DNA of 64,000 bases from Pseudoneobacillus sp052180215 (GTDB lineage: Bacteria; Bacillota; Bacilli; Bacillales; Cytobacillaceae). The notes under the pieces are model-generated. The model saw nothing but the letters and a program-made list of their open reading frames with translations, was not told the origin of the DNA and ran no database searches. Below, piece after piece: positions 35,777 through 43,877 of the stretch. The number at the start of each line of letters is the position of its first letter. Within the stretch, counting starts at the first letter, position 1. The stretch lies in NCBI RefSeq assembly GCF_052180215.1, contig NZ_CP197471.1, positions 3,744,001-3,808,000 on the forward strand, in the 5' to 3' direction. The position numbers and the translations under genes are program-made.

Positions 35777-36531
35777 CGTACTGCCACCCCCTGCTCTCGT
35801 AAATACGTTTTAACTTCTTCAACAGACGTTTCTTTATAGTGAAAAATAGAGGCAGCTAACGCGGCATCTGCTTTCCCATCGTTAAATGCTTCCGCAAAAT
35901 GCTTGGCATTTCCCGCTCCACCAGAGGCAATAACAGGAACAGAAACCGCCTCACTCACCGCCCTCGTTAGCGATAAATTGAAGCCCTTTTTCTCACCATC
36001 ACTATCCATAGAGGTAAGGAGAATTTCCCCTGCACCTCTTGAAACGGCTTCTTTTGCCCAAGCAATGACTTCCGAATCCGTTGCGTTTCGGCCGCCATGA
36101 GTGAACACTCTCCATGATCCAAGTTCCTGGTCATATTTCGCATCAATCGCAACCACGATACACTGGGAACCAAAAAAGTCAGCACCCTCTGTGATCAGTT
36201 CCGGATTTATTAAGGCCGCTGTATTAAGAGAAACCTTATCGGCGCCGGCTCTTAAAATTCGTTTCATATCTTCTAGCGAGTTAATTCCGCCGCCGACGGT
36301 AAAAGGAATCGCTAATTGCGAAGCCACAGCTTTCACAACCTCCGTCATCGTTGCACGACCTTCGTGTGAAGCAGAAATATCAAGGAACACTAACTCATCA
36401 GCACCTTGTTCATCGTAGAATTTTGCAAGCTCCACTGGGTCACCGGCATCTCGTAGTTGAACAAATTGAATTCCCTTCACAACTCGCCCGTCCTTTACAT
36501 CTAAGCAAGGGATAATTCTTTTTGTAAGCAT
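35773..36531 (-). CDS. hisF: Imidazole glycerol phosphate synthase, cyclase subunit
   Basis: A 252-residue TIM barrel that, with HisH, converts PRFAR and ammonia into imidazole glycerol phosphate and AICAR. Catalytic Asp in IPCLDVKDGRVVKG (Asp11) and IDMDSDG-like TSMDSDGEKKGF (Asp about 130). Length normal; 14 bp after hisA. Confidence 0.97.
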   Translation of the reverse strand: MLTKRIIPCLDVKDGRVVKGIQFVQLRDAGDPVELAKFYDEQGADELVFLDISASHEGRATMTEVVKAVASQLAIPFTVGGGINSLEDMKRILRAGADKVSLNTAALINPELITEGADFFGSQCIVVAIDAKYDQELGSWRVFTHGGRNATDSEVIAWAKEAVSRGAGEILLTSMDSDGEKKGFNLSLTRAVSEAVSVPVIASGGAGNAKHFAEAFNDGKADAALAASIFHYKETSVEEVKTYLREQGVAVR

Positions 36532-36545
36532 TTTTAATCACCTCG

Positions 36546-37277
36546 TTAATCTTGCACCTCTTGTAACGCTTCTTTTAACGTAAAGCGTTCTTCGTATAGG
36601 GCTTTTCCGACAATGGCACCCATAATTCCTTTTTTCATCAGAACCTTTAAACCGCTCAAGTCCGCCAGCGTACTAATCCCCCCAGAGGCAATCACACTTT
36701 TCTTCGTTTCAGATGCTAGTTCCTCTACTGCTTCAAAATTAGGGCCAGCAAGTGTACCATCTGTGGCGATATCGGTAAAAATAAAGGTATCTGCTCCTGC
36801 GTCTGCAAATGCTTTTCCTACTTCCACCGCTTTTAGTTCTGATTTATTCAGCCATCCGTGTGTGGCTACATAGCCATCACGCGCATCAATGCCAATGACG
36901 ATATTGGCGCCATATTTTTGAATCATTTGCGTGGCAAATTCCGGATTAGATACAGCTACACTCCCTAAGATAACGCGGTCGACTCCATTTTTTAAATAAT
37001 GGTAAATATCTTCCTCTGTCCGAATTCCGCCGCCAATTTGAATTCGCACTCCTAGTTTTTGTGACGCTTCAATGACAAACTGATCGTTGACTCTTTTTCC
37101 ATCCTTGGCTCCATCAAGATCGACCATGTGAATCCATTCAGCCCCATTTTCCGCAAAACGTTTGGCCATTTCAAACGGTGAGTCACCATAAATCGTTTCT
37201 TTATCATAATCTCCTTGTAGTAGGCGGACACATTTCCCACCACGCATATCAATCGCCGGATAGATTGTAAAACTCAT
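36546..37277 (-). CDS. hisA: ProFAR isomerase HisA
   Basis: A 243-residue TIM barrel doing the Amadori isomerisation of ProFAR to PRFAR. AIDMRGGKCVRLLQGDY carries the first catalytic Asp and FTDIATDGTLAGPN the second. It overlaps hisH by 4 bp. Confidence 0.97.
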   Translation of the reverse strand: MSFTIYPAIDMRGGKCVRLLQGDYDKETIYGDSPFEMAKRFAENGAEWIHMVDLDGAKDGKRVNDQFVIEASQKLGVRIQIGGGIRTEEDIYHYLKNGVDRVILGSVAVSNPEFATQMIQKYGANIVIGIDARDGYVATHGWLNKSELKAVEVGKAFADAGADTFIFTDIATDGTLAGPNFEAVEELASETKKSVIASGGISTLADLSGLKVLMKKGIMGAIVGKALYEERFTLKEALQEVQD

Positions 37278-37903
37278 TGGGCCACCTGACTTTCTTCCAC
37301 TAATTTTGCAAAATTTTGGAGGAGTGCCATCCCAAGCTTACCGCTTTTTTCAGGATGAAATTGCATTCCGTATATATTTCCACGTCCTACAATGGCAGCA
37401 ACGTCTTCATAATAGGTGCTTTTCGCCATTACCACATTTGATTCTTTTGCATCTATGTAATAGGAGTGGACAAAGTAAACATGCTCTTCTTGTGTAGATA
37501 ATTCCCTTGTTATAGGGGTTTCCTTTAAAAACTCAAGCTGGTTCCAGCCCATATGGGGTACTTTGTAGTCCCCTCCTGGAAAACGTTTTACCTTGCCTGG
37601 CAGAAGCTTTAGTCCTTCGGTTGGTCCATTTTCTTCACTTTCTTCAAATAGAAGCTGCATGCCGAGGCAAATGCCTAGAAGCGGTTTTCCAGTTTGGACA
37701 TACTCCCTAATCATTACATCAAGGCCCTCTTCACGAAGGCGCTTCATCGCATCGCGAAATGATCCCACTCCAGGTAATAAAAGCGCTGTTGCCTGGGCTA
37801 ATTTTTCCTTATCCTCGGAAATGAAATAGTCCACTTCAAGGCGTTCAAGTGCTTTACTGACGCTGAACAGGTTCCCCATTCCATAATCGATAATTCCGAT
37901 CAT
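37274..37903 (-). CDS. hisH: Imidazole glycerol phosphate synthase, glutaminase subunit
   Basis: A 209-residue class I glutamine amidotransferase feeding ammonia to HisF. Nucleophile Cys in LLGICLGMQLLFE (about 79), His/Glu of the triad in GMQFHPEKSG. Oxyanion-side PGVG is present. It abuts hisB without spacing. Confidence 0.97.
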   Translation of the reverse strand: MIGIIDYGMGNLFSVSKALERLEVDYFISEDKEKLAQATALLLPGVGSFRDAMKRLREEGLDVMIREYVQTGKPLLGICLGMQLLFEESEENGPTEGLKLLPGKVKRFPGGDYKVPHMGWNQLEFLKETPITRELSTQEEHVYFVHSYYIDAKESNVVMAKSTYYEDVAAIVGRGNIYGMQFHPEKSGKLGMALLQNFAKLVEESQVAQ

Positions 37904-38491
37904 TTATAACATCCCTTTCGTTGACGGGACTCCCTTTATTCGAGGATCAATTGTGGTCGCTTCATCCAAAGCCCGTGCTAATGCTTTAAAAATCGCTTCA
38001 ATGATATGATGCGTATTTTTCCCATAATGAACAATGACATGAAGATTCATGCGTGCTTCTAATGCAAGCTTCCACAGAAATTCGTGCACAAGCTCCGTGT
38101 CAAAGGTACCCACCTTTTGGCTTGGGAACTCCGCTCTCATTTCAAGGTGAGGTCGATTACTTAAATCTACCACTACTTGCGCAAGCGCCTCATCCATTGG
38201 TACAAAGGCATTGCCATAGCGTTTAATTCCTTTTTTGTCCCCTAGAGCGTCACGAAGAGCCTGTCCAAGGCAGATGCCGATATCTTCGGTTGTATGATGG
38301 TCATCGACATCTACATCCCCTTTTGCGTCAACAGCAAGATTAAACTGGCCATGTTTCGTAAAAAGGTCAAGCATATGTGTCATAAATGGGACACATGTTT
38401 CTAGCTCTGATTTGCCTTCACCGTCAATGGCAAAGGTTAATTTAATATCCGTCTCCCCTGTTTTGCGGTGGACTGTTGCGATACGTTCCAT
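37904..38491 (-). CDS. hisB: Imidazoleglycerol-phosphate dehydratase
   Basis: A 195-residue manganese enzyme forming imidazole acetol phosphate. Metal-binding repeats DVDDHHTTEDIGI and HVIVHYGKNTHHIIEAIFKA are clear. It is the monofunctional form, without a phosphatase domain. The upstream 428 bp to hisD hold a 52-bp tandem array. Confidence 0.97.
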   Translation of the reverse strand: MERIATVHRKTGETDIKLTFAIDGEGKSELETCVPFMTHMLDLFTKHGQFNLAVDAKGDVDVDDHHTTEDIGICLGQALRDALGDKKGIKRYGNAFVPMDEALAQVVVDLSNRPHLEMRAEFPSQKVGTFDTELVHEFLWKLALEARMNLHVIVHYGKNTHHIIEAIFKALARALDEATTIDPRIKGVPSTKGML

Positions 38492-38553
38492 TTATTTGGG
38501 CCTCCATTTTTTTCGAGTTAATAAGCTTTCGTTTTAGCGTTTTCGGTGTGGAT

Positions 38554-38915
38554 GATGGACTTTTTGGTCTAGTTCACCGACTGGTTTGTCCTTCATCGGT
38601 GTTATGATGGACATTTCTACCTGGTTGATTGATTGTTTTGTCCTTCATCATTGGTATGATGGACATCACGGCCTGGTTCACCGACTGGTTTGTCCTTCAT
38701 CATTGGTATGATGGACATTTCTACCTAGTTCACCGATGGTTTTGTCCTTCATCATTGGTATGATGGACATTTCTACCTAGTTCACCAACTGTTTTGTCCT
38801 TCATCAGTTTTATGATGGACATTCCGAACTGGTTCACCGACTGGTTTGTCCTTCATCATTGGTATGATGGACATTTCTACCTGGTTGATCGATTGTTTTG
38901 TCCTACATAAGTATC
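38554..38915. repeat. 52-bp tandem array inside the his operon
   Basis: The motif GATGGAC starts at 38554, 38606, 38658, 38710, 38762, 38814 and 38866, exactly 52 bp apart, each unit also holding TTTTGTCCTTCATC so that every unit contains a GTCCTTCATC...ATGATGGAC dyad. Seven units fill the 428-bp gap between hisD and hisB. No open frame or promoter of merit is seen. Confidence 0.95.
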
Positions 38916-38919
38916 ATAA

Positions 38920-40185
38920 TTATTTAAACCGTGATTCGATGGCTCTAGCATGTGCCTCTAGACCTTCTAAACGGGCAAAGGCGGCAATTTTTCCAGCATT
39001 TTCTTCAAATGCTTTTTGACTGTAGGAGATGATGCTTGATTTTTTCTGGAAATCATCCACATTCAATGGACTTGAAAATCGTGCTGTTCCATTTGTAGGT
39101 AAAACATGATTAGGACCAGCAAAATAGTCTCCGACTGGTTCTGAACTGTAGCGACCGATAAAGATAGCGCCAGCATGACGAATTTTTCCTAACAGTTCCA
39201 TCGCATTTTCCGTGACAATTTCTAAATGCTCTGGTGCCACTTCGTTAATCACCTTGACCGCTTCATCAAGGTCAGCCGTCACGTAGATGGCACCGTAATC
39301 GCGGATGGATGCAGCAGCTATCTCTTGTCTCGGTAAAATCGCTAATTGCTTTTCAACTTCCTGCGCTACTTGCTCAGCCAATGTTTGTGAAGGCGTAACT
39401 AAAATACTGCAAGCACGCAGATCATGTTCGGCTTGCGAAAGAAGGTCCGCTGCTACTTCATTTGCTCTGGCTGTTTCATCTGCTAAGATGGCAATTTCAC
39501 TTGGACCGGCAATCATATCGATGTCCACATCTCCGAACACTTCTTTTTTCGCAAGAGCCACATAGATGTTTCCAGGGCCGGTGATTTTATCAACCGATTT
39601 AATGGTTTCCGTACCATAAGCGAGTGCCGCTACCGCTTGGGCGCCACCTACCTTGTAGATTTCCTCTACACCTGCTTCTTTTGCAGCAACAAGAACAGCT
39701 GATGGTAAACGTCCATCCTGTGAAGGCGGGGAAACCATCACAATTCGTTTAACTCCAGCCACTTTAGCAGGAATAACGTTCATTAGTACCGAAGACGGAT
39801 AAGCTGCTGTTCCTCCTGGGACATAAACACCGACAGAATCCAACGGAGTCATTTTTTGCCCAAGGATCGTTCCGTTTTCCTCGGTTGTTAACCAAGATGG
39901 ACGAAGTTGTTTTTCATGAAAAGATCTAATATTGGCTGCCGCTTCCTGAATGATGCTGATTTGTTCATCTGTTAGTTGCTCATACGCTTCCTCTAGTTCC
40001 TCTTTCGAAACCTTTAGCGAGTTTATTTCAACACGGTCAAACTTTGCGGTGAATTCTTTTAACGCTGAATCTCCATTGGCGCGAACAGAATTGATAATGG
40101 ATTTGACTGCTTTTAGCTGCTCTTCTGTACCTGCTTCAAGCGTTCTTTTTATTGAAATACCTTCATTGATCGTTAAAATTTTCAT
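38920..40185 (-). CDS. hisD: Histidinol dehydrogenase
   Basis: A 421-residue zinc- and NAD-dependent enzyme for the last two oxidation steps to histidine. Signatures: GVYVPGGTAAYPSSVLMN, DKITGPGNIYVALAKK, AGPSEIAILAD, LLSQAEHD and the zinc/catalytic region VAPEHLEIV and GDYFAGPNHVLPT. Length normal; 31 bp after hisG. Its stop codon abuts the tandem array. Confidence 0.97.
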   Translation of the reverse strand: MKILTINEGISIKRTLEAGTEEQLKAVKSIINSVRANGDSALKEFTAKFDRVEINSLKVSKEELEEAYEQLTDEQISIIQEAAANIRSFHEKQLRPSWLTTEENGTILGQKMTPLDSVGVYVPGGTAAYPSSVLMNVIPAKVAGVKRIVMVSPPSQDGRLPSAVLVAAKEAGVEEIYKVGGAQAVAALAYGTETIKSVDKITGPGNIYVALAKKEVFGDVDIDMIAGPSEIAILADETARANEVAADLLSQAEHDLRACSILVTPSQTLAEQVAQEVEKQLAILPRQEIAAASIRDYGAIYVTADLDEAVKVINEVAPEHLEIVTENAMELLGKIRHAGAIFIGRYSSEPVGDYFAGPNHVLPTNGTARFSSPLNVDDFQKKSSIISYSQKAFEENAGKIAAFARLEGLEAHARAIESRFK

Positions 40186-40216
40186 TTTGTCCCCCTGAAT
40201 GGTTGTTGGCTTATTT

Positions 40217-40840
40217 TTAAATAATTCGACTTAAGCGCTCGACCATGTCGCTAATTCGCTCGTCCTTCATTCGGTAGCTTACCGGATTGGCAATCAGCCT
40301 AGAAGTAATGCCAACAATTTGTTCATATTCTACTAATCCATTTTCCACAAGGGTTCTGCCTGTTGAAACGATATCGACGATGCGGTCCGCTAAGCCAATT
40401 ATTGGTGCAAGTTCAATCGAGCCGTTTAATTTAATGATTTCAACCTGCTCTCCTTGCTCACGGAAATAGGCAGCAGCGATATTCGGATATTTCGTCGCAA
40501 TTTTTGGCGCAATATCCTTCATCTTTGTATTCGGAAGACCTGCAACCGCCAGATAGCAGGCACTAATTTTTAAATCTAAAAGTTCGTAAACATCTCGCTC
40601 TTCCTCAAGCATGACGTCTTTGCCGGCAATCCCGATATCGGCAACACCATGCTCCACATAAGTGGGAACATCCATCGGCTTGGCTAGGATAAACCGTAAT
40701 TTTTCTTCGTCTACGTCTATAATAAGCTTCCGGGATTCTGCGAACTCGGGAGGAAGCTGGTAGCCAGCTTGTCGCAATAGCTCAACCGCTTCTTCAAATA
40801 TTCGCCCCTTCGGCATTGCCACTGTTAAAAATTGGGTCAT
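40217..40840 (-). CDS. hisG: ATP phosphoribosyltransferase, short form
   Basis: A 207-residue short-form HisG, first enzyme of the pathway. MPKGRIFEEAVELL at the N terminus, the PRPP-binding loop DIVSTGRTLVENGL near 160. It lacks the C-terminal regulatory domain of long HisG and therefore needs HisZ, encoded just upstream. Confidence 0.97.
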   Translation of the reverse strand: MTQFLTVAMPKGRIFEEAVELLRQAGYQLPPEFAESRKLIIDVDEEKLRFILAKPMDVPTYVEHGVADIGIAGKDVMLEEERDVYELLDLKISACYLAVAGLPNTKMKDIAPKIATKYPNIAAAYFREQGEQVEIIKLNGSIELAPIIGLADRIVDIVSTGRTLVENGLVEYEQIVGITSRLIANPVSYRMKDERISDMVERLSRII

Positions 40841-40871
40841 AAAGCAATCTCCTCTTTACGATTTCGTTCTT

Positions 40872-42056
40872 TTAAAAAGCAGAATCTCGTCCCGCTCGGC
40901 CAATTAAAAAACTGACATCTGCAAATTTCTTTGTGTACTGATCAATATTTTGAACACCGTTTATATCTTGAAGCACGATTTGCTTGCCTTCCGAGCGTTT
41001 GGCTTTCGCAAGTTCGAATGCTTCTTTTCTTCTTTCATTACTAAAAAGAATGCAATAAGTTGGGGTCCCTTCTGCTGGATCTCCAATGGCTTCTAATAGT
41101 CGGTCTAAATGAATCCCAAAGCCGGTAGCGCTTTTCGACTCACCAAACTTTTCAAGAAGCTGATCATAACGGCCACCGTTTCCAATTGGAAATCCGACTT
41201 GGCCCGCATACACTTCAAATAAAATTCCCGTGTAGTAACTCATATGGCTGACTAGGGTTAAATCCAATTGAATGAAACTTTCAACGCCATAATCTGAAAG
41301 AATAGCGTATAACTCCTGCAGCTGTCGAAGTGCTTCCTTGCCGCGTTCGTTTTCCACAATATCGAACGCTTTTTCTATGGCTTCTTGCCCACCGCGAAGC
41401 TTTAAAAAGTCTAATAGGCGTTGTTTATCAATAGAAGATAATGATAGTGATTTCACATGCTCACGGTAGCCGACATAATTTTTTTCATATAAATAACGTC
41501 TTAAAACATTGGCTCGATCTTCGGTTCCGAGTATTTGCAAAAATAGTTCCTGTACAAATCCGATATGGCCAACAGAGATTTGGAAGTGATCGAGTCCTGC
41601 TTCCTGTAAGGTCGAGACAAGGAGGGCAATCACCTCTCCATCAATCGAAACGGTAGGGTCGGCAATCGCCTCTACACCAATTTGTTCGAATTCTGCCGGT
41701 CTCCCACCCTCTCGCTGTTGGGCACGGAATACATTGGCTGCATAAGCGAGTCTTAATGGCAGATCTTCCTTTAAAAGTTTCGATGCCGCAACACGAACGA
41801 TTGGAGTCGTCATATCAGGGCGAAGGACTAATGTGTGTCCCTGTGAATCAAGGAGCTTAAAAAGCTGTTGATCAAGGATGGCCGATGCTGCCCCAACGGT
41901 TTCATAGTATTCTAACGTGGGTGTTTCAATAAATTGATAGCCCCACTGTTTAATCGCATTTTCCATTTTGGATCTTGTTAGATGTTTCGTTTCATATAAA
42001 TTCGGTAATGTATCTCTCATACCGAGCGGTTTTTCAAACATAAATAACTGACTCAA
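40872..42056 (-). CDS. hisZ: ATP phosphoribosyltransferase regulatory subunit
   Basis: A 394-residue HisRS-like protein lacking tRNA ligase activity, which confers activity and histidine feedback on short HisG. MFEKPLGMRDTLPNLYETK, class II synthetase motif 2-like region FRAQQREGGRPAEFEQIGVEAI and FPIGNGGRYDQLLEKFG are visible. Starts with TTG after GGGGAG. First gene of the his operon; no T-box is seen in the leader. Confidence 0.95.
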   Translation of the reverse strand: MSQLFMFEKPLGMRDTLPNLYETKHLTRSKMENAIKQWGYQFIETPTLEYYETVGAASAILDQQLFKLLDSQGHTLVLRPDMTTPIVRVAASKLLKEDLPLRLAYAANVFRAQQREGGRPAEFEQIGVEAIADPTVSIDGEVIALLVSTLQEAGLDHFQISVGHIGFVQELFLQILGTEDRANVLRRYLYEKNYVGYREHVKSLSLSSIDKQRLLDFLKLRGGQEAIEKAFDIVENERGKEALRQLQELYAILSDYGVESFIQLDLTLVSHMSYYTGILFEVYAGQVGFPIGNGGRYDQLLEKFGESKSATGFGIHLDRLLEAIGDPAEGTPTYCILFSNERRKEAFELAKAKRSEGKQIVLQDINGVQNIDQYTKKFADVSFLIGRAGRDSAF

Positions 42057-42133
42057 GATGCTCTCCCCTTTAAATTGAAGAACTATATTTTCTGAAATCC
42101 TTTAGTTCGCTAATATGGTAGTAAATTAAAGTT

Positions 42134-42163
42134 ATTGTATCGTTGTTTTGGGTCAAACGTCAA
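42134..42163 (-). promoter_or_regulatory. his operon promoter
   Basis: Minus-strand TTGACG (42163-42158), 18-bp spacer, TACAAT (42139-42134), about 75 bp before the hisZ start. Confidence 0.65.
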
Positions 42164-42207
42164 CTGAAAAGTTTTGTCTGTACGTAGTATTTCCCAAAAT
42201 TTCTTGC

Positions 42208-42235
42208 TTGCTCATCAGAGATTGCCGTGTATAAT
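42208..42235 (+). promoter_or_regulatory. Promoter of the guanidine-exporter operon
   Basis: TTGCTC (42208-42213), 16-bp spacer, TATAAT (42230-42235); transcription would begin about 20 nt before the riboswitch. Confidence 0.75.
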
Positions 42236-42263
42236 AAAAGGATATTAATAATGACTAAGTTTT

Positions 42264-42423
42264 CTAGGGTTCCGCAATTTTTCCATAGAATAAATTGGAC
42301 TGGTCCGAGAGAAAACTCATAGCAAAGTGTATTACTTCACTTTACCCCTTTAAAGCACCTGGGGTCAGACCCCCGGTGCTTTAAAGCGTTGCTATGCCAC
42401 GGAGGGATAAAAGCCCGGGAGAT
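42264..42423 (+). ncRNA. Guanidine-I riboswitch (ykkC-yxkD motif)
   Basis: Conserved blocks of the ykkC RNA are present in order: CTAGGGTTCCG (42264-42274), GGACTGGTCCGAGAG (42297-42311), CCACGGAGGGATAAAAGCCC (from 42397) and GGGAGA. The aptamer binds guanidinium. The variable hairpin, closed by CATAGCAA (42318-42325) and TTGCTATG (42389-42396), is enlarged by a REP-like palindrome. It precedes a YkkC/YkkD-type exporter pair, the classic regulon member. Confidence 0.95.
42349..42385. repeat. REP-like palindrome, copy 4 (within the riboswitch)
   Basis: TTTAAAGCACC, core (G)GGGGTCAGACCCCC, GGTGCTTTAAA: the same element as at 24261-24297, here in the terminal loop of the riboswitch's variable hairpin. 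Confidence 0.9.
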
Positions 42424-42456
42424 TATAAGTGATTATAATCTTCTGGGCTTTTTTTG
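42411..42456 (+). terminator. Riboswitch-controlled terminator
   Basis: AGCCCGGGAGATTATAA / TTATAATCTTCTGGGCT around GTGA, then TTTTTTT. The first arm includes the conserved 3' end of the aptamer, so guanidine binding and terminator formation exclude each other (an ON switch). Confidence 0.92.
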
Positions 42457-42495
42457 TTGGGTATAGGTGAAAATAGAGATAGGGAGTGACTTTTA

Positions 42496-42840
42496 ATGAA
42501 TAAGGAATGGCTGAAGGTGTTTGTGGCCGCATTTTTTGAGGTTTTTTGGGTGATGGGCCTAAAGCATGCTGATGATATATGGACGTGGCTAGGCACTGCT
42601 ATTAGCATTGCTATTAGTTTTTATGGTTTAGTGGCTGCAGGAAAAAATCTACCAGTAGGTACGGTTTATGCAGTGTTCGTTGGACTCGGGACGGCCGGAA
42701 CGGTAACAGCTGAAATTCTCTTCTTTGGAGAACCATTTAAATGGGTTAAGCTGTTGCTGATTTTACTTTTACTGATAGGAGTGATGGGGCTAAAGCTTGT
42801 CACTTCCGAGAACTCTGAGGAAGGAGTGACTTCCAAATGA
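42496..42840 (+). CDS. ykkC: SMR guanidinium exporter subunit (YkkC-like)
   Basis: A 114-residue four-helix small multidrug resistance protein. The essential membrane Glu is in AAFFEVFWVMGLKHAD (Glu15), and GTVYAVFVGLGTAGTV is the conserved helix 3. It would form a heterodimer with the next gene product and exchange guanidinium for protons. The guanidine-I riboswitch upstream strongly supports this over general drug efflux. Its stop overlaps the next start (ATGA). Confidence 0.93.
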   Translation: MNKEWLKVFVAAFFEVFWVMGLKHADDIWTWLGTAISIAISFYGLVAAGKNLPVGTVYAVFVGLGTAGTVTAEILFFGEPFKWVKLLLILLLLIGVMGLKLVTSENSEEGVTSK

Positions 42841-43151
42841 GTTGGTTATATTTAGTGATTGCGGGAGTATTTGAGATGCTTGGTGTCGTGCTTATGCATC
42901 GTCTACATCAAAAGCGCAATTGGCAGTCGCTTTTGTACCTTATTTTAGGTTTTGGCGGCAGCTTCCTATTTTTATCTTTAGCGATGAAGGATATTCCTAT
43001 GGGAACGGCTTACGCGGTCTGGACAGGAATTGGTGCCTCCGGCGGAGCTATTCTTGGTATTGTTTTGTACGGAGAATCAAGTAACTGGAAGCGGGTTTTA
43101 TTTATTGCGATGGTGCTAGTGGCTGCTGTTGGGTTGAAGCTTGTTTCTTAA
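42837..43151 (+). CDS. ykkD: SMR guanidinium exporter subunit (YkkD-like)
   Basis: A 104-residue partner SMR protein: AGVFEMLGVVLMHRLHQ holds the conserved Glu (about 13) and GTAYAVWTGIGASGGA the helix-3 motif. Four membrane helices. Coupled to ykkC by a 4-bp overlap. B. subtilis YkkC and YkkD are the recognised paired exporter controlled by the same riboswitch class. Confidence 0.93.
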   Translation: MSWLYLVIAGVFEMLGVVLMHRLHQKRNWQSLLYLILGFGGSFLFLSLAMKDIPMGTAYAVWTGIGASGGAILGIVLYGESSNWKRVLFIAMVLVAAVGLKLVS

Positions 43152-43369
43152 GGGTTCATTTATTGACGATATTTCTAGTGGAAATCTGCGGCTTTGGAAC
43201 CAAACATTTTGCGCTGGCAAAAACGCCCTCCGAGAGTTTTTTTAACGGGTTCTCTTTTGAGGTGCAAAATCATAAATAACAGTACAAATAACGTAGTAAA
43301 AAGTATGGTGATTAGCAATTTAATCATCATGCTTTTTTGCCTCCGAGTATTATCCGTTATACCCGATCA

Positions 43370-43565
43370 GATAAATAGACGGAAAAATTCCGCTTAATTA
43401 GGAAATAGCATTAAAAATAGCTTAATTAGACGGAGAGATTCCGCCTATTGACTCGAAAAACATGAAAATATGGGATTTTGCTTGGTATAACCGGAAAACC
43501 TCCCCTTATTTAGCCCGAAACGAGCTCCATTCTGAATTTAACCGGAAAATCTCCGCTTATTTTAC
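43370..43565. repeat. Array of CGGAAAATTCCGC motifs spaced 51/61/51 bp
   Basis: Motif CGGARAN(A/C)TCCGC(T)TATT starts at 43380, 43431, 43492 and 43543: spacings 51, 61 and 51 bp. Each motif is a short dyad CGGA-N4-5-TCCG. The array lies within the inverted-repeat-bounded segment between ykkD and yvoF. Confidence 0.8.
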
Positions 43566-43758
43566 TTTCGCTGGTTACTTAATTAAGGACGCATAAATAC
43601 AGCCGAGTTTCCTATCAAATTTTTCGAAATATTAACAACCGTTTTAGCATATTAACTAACAGCATGAGAATATTCATTCTCACTTTGCTAATTGGTATGC
43701 TAATTACTGTGTTAATTCTAAGGTTAAAATACCATAAATGTTGTTATTCCAATAAAAA

Positions 43759-43794
43759 ATAGCATGCTAAATCATATGCGATTTAGCATGCTAT
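43759..43794. repeat. Strong hairpin in the element
   Basis: ATAGCATGCTAAATC / GATTTAGCATGCTAT, a 15-bp perfect stem with a 6-nt loop. No T run of note; it is probably a structural part of the element. Confidence 0.75.
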
Positions 43795-43877
43795 TTGTGT
43801 TAATTTTTTACATTTTGCACTCCAGAAGAGAACCCGTTAAGAGTTTTTTCGGATGGCGTTTTTTTTTCAAAAAATAA

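Larger units (their letters stand above)
43219..43865. mobile_element. MITE-like element or inverted-repeat-bounded segment
   Basis: About 50-bp inverted repeats bound a 540-bp non-coding centre. The left arm 43219-43270 and the complement of 43812-43865 share AAAACGCC, TCCGA, AACGGGTTCTCTT and GTGCAAAAT in the same order. Inside are a spaced-motif array (43370-43565) and strong hairpins (43666-43683; 43759-43794 with AGCATGCTAAAT arms). No transposase frame is present and no clear target duplication is seen. Confidence 0.6.

Noticed and set aside
38554..38915. CRISPR array in the his operon
   Set aside because: Repeat plus spacer is 52 bp, but the supposed spacers are also similar from unit to unit, repeats are short and imperfect, and no cas gene is near.
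42057..42263. T-box or histidine leader before hisZ
   Set aside because: No T-box core sequence (TGGNACCGCG) or terminator pair is present on the minus strand; only a promoter is seen.
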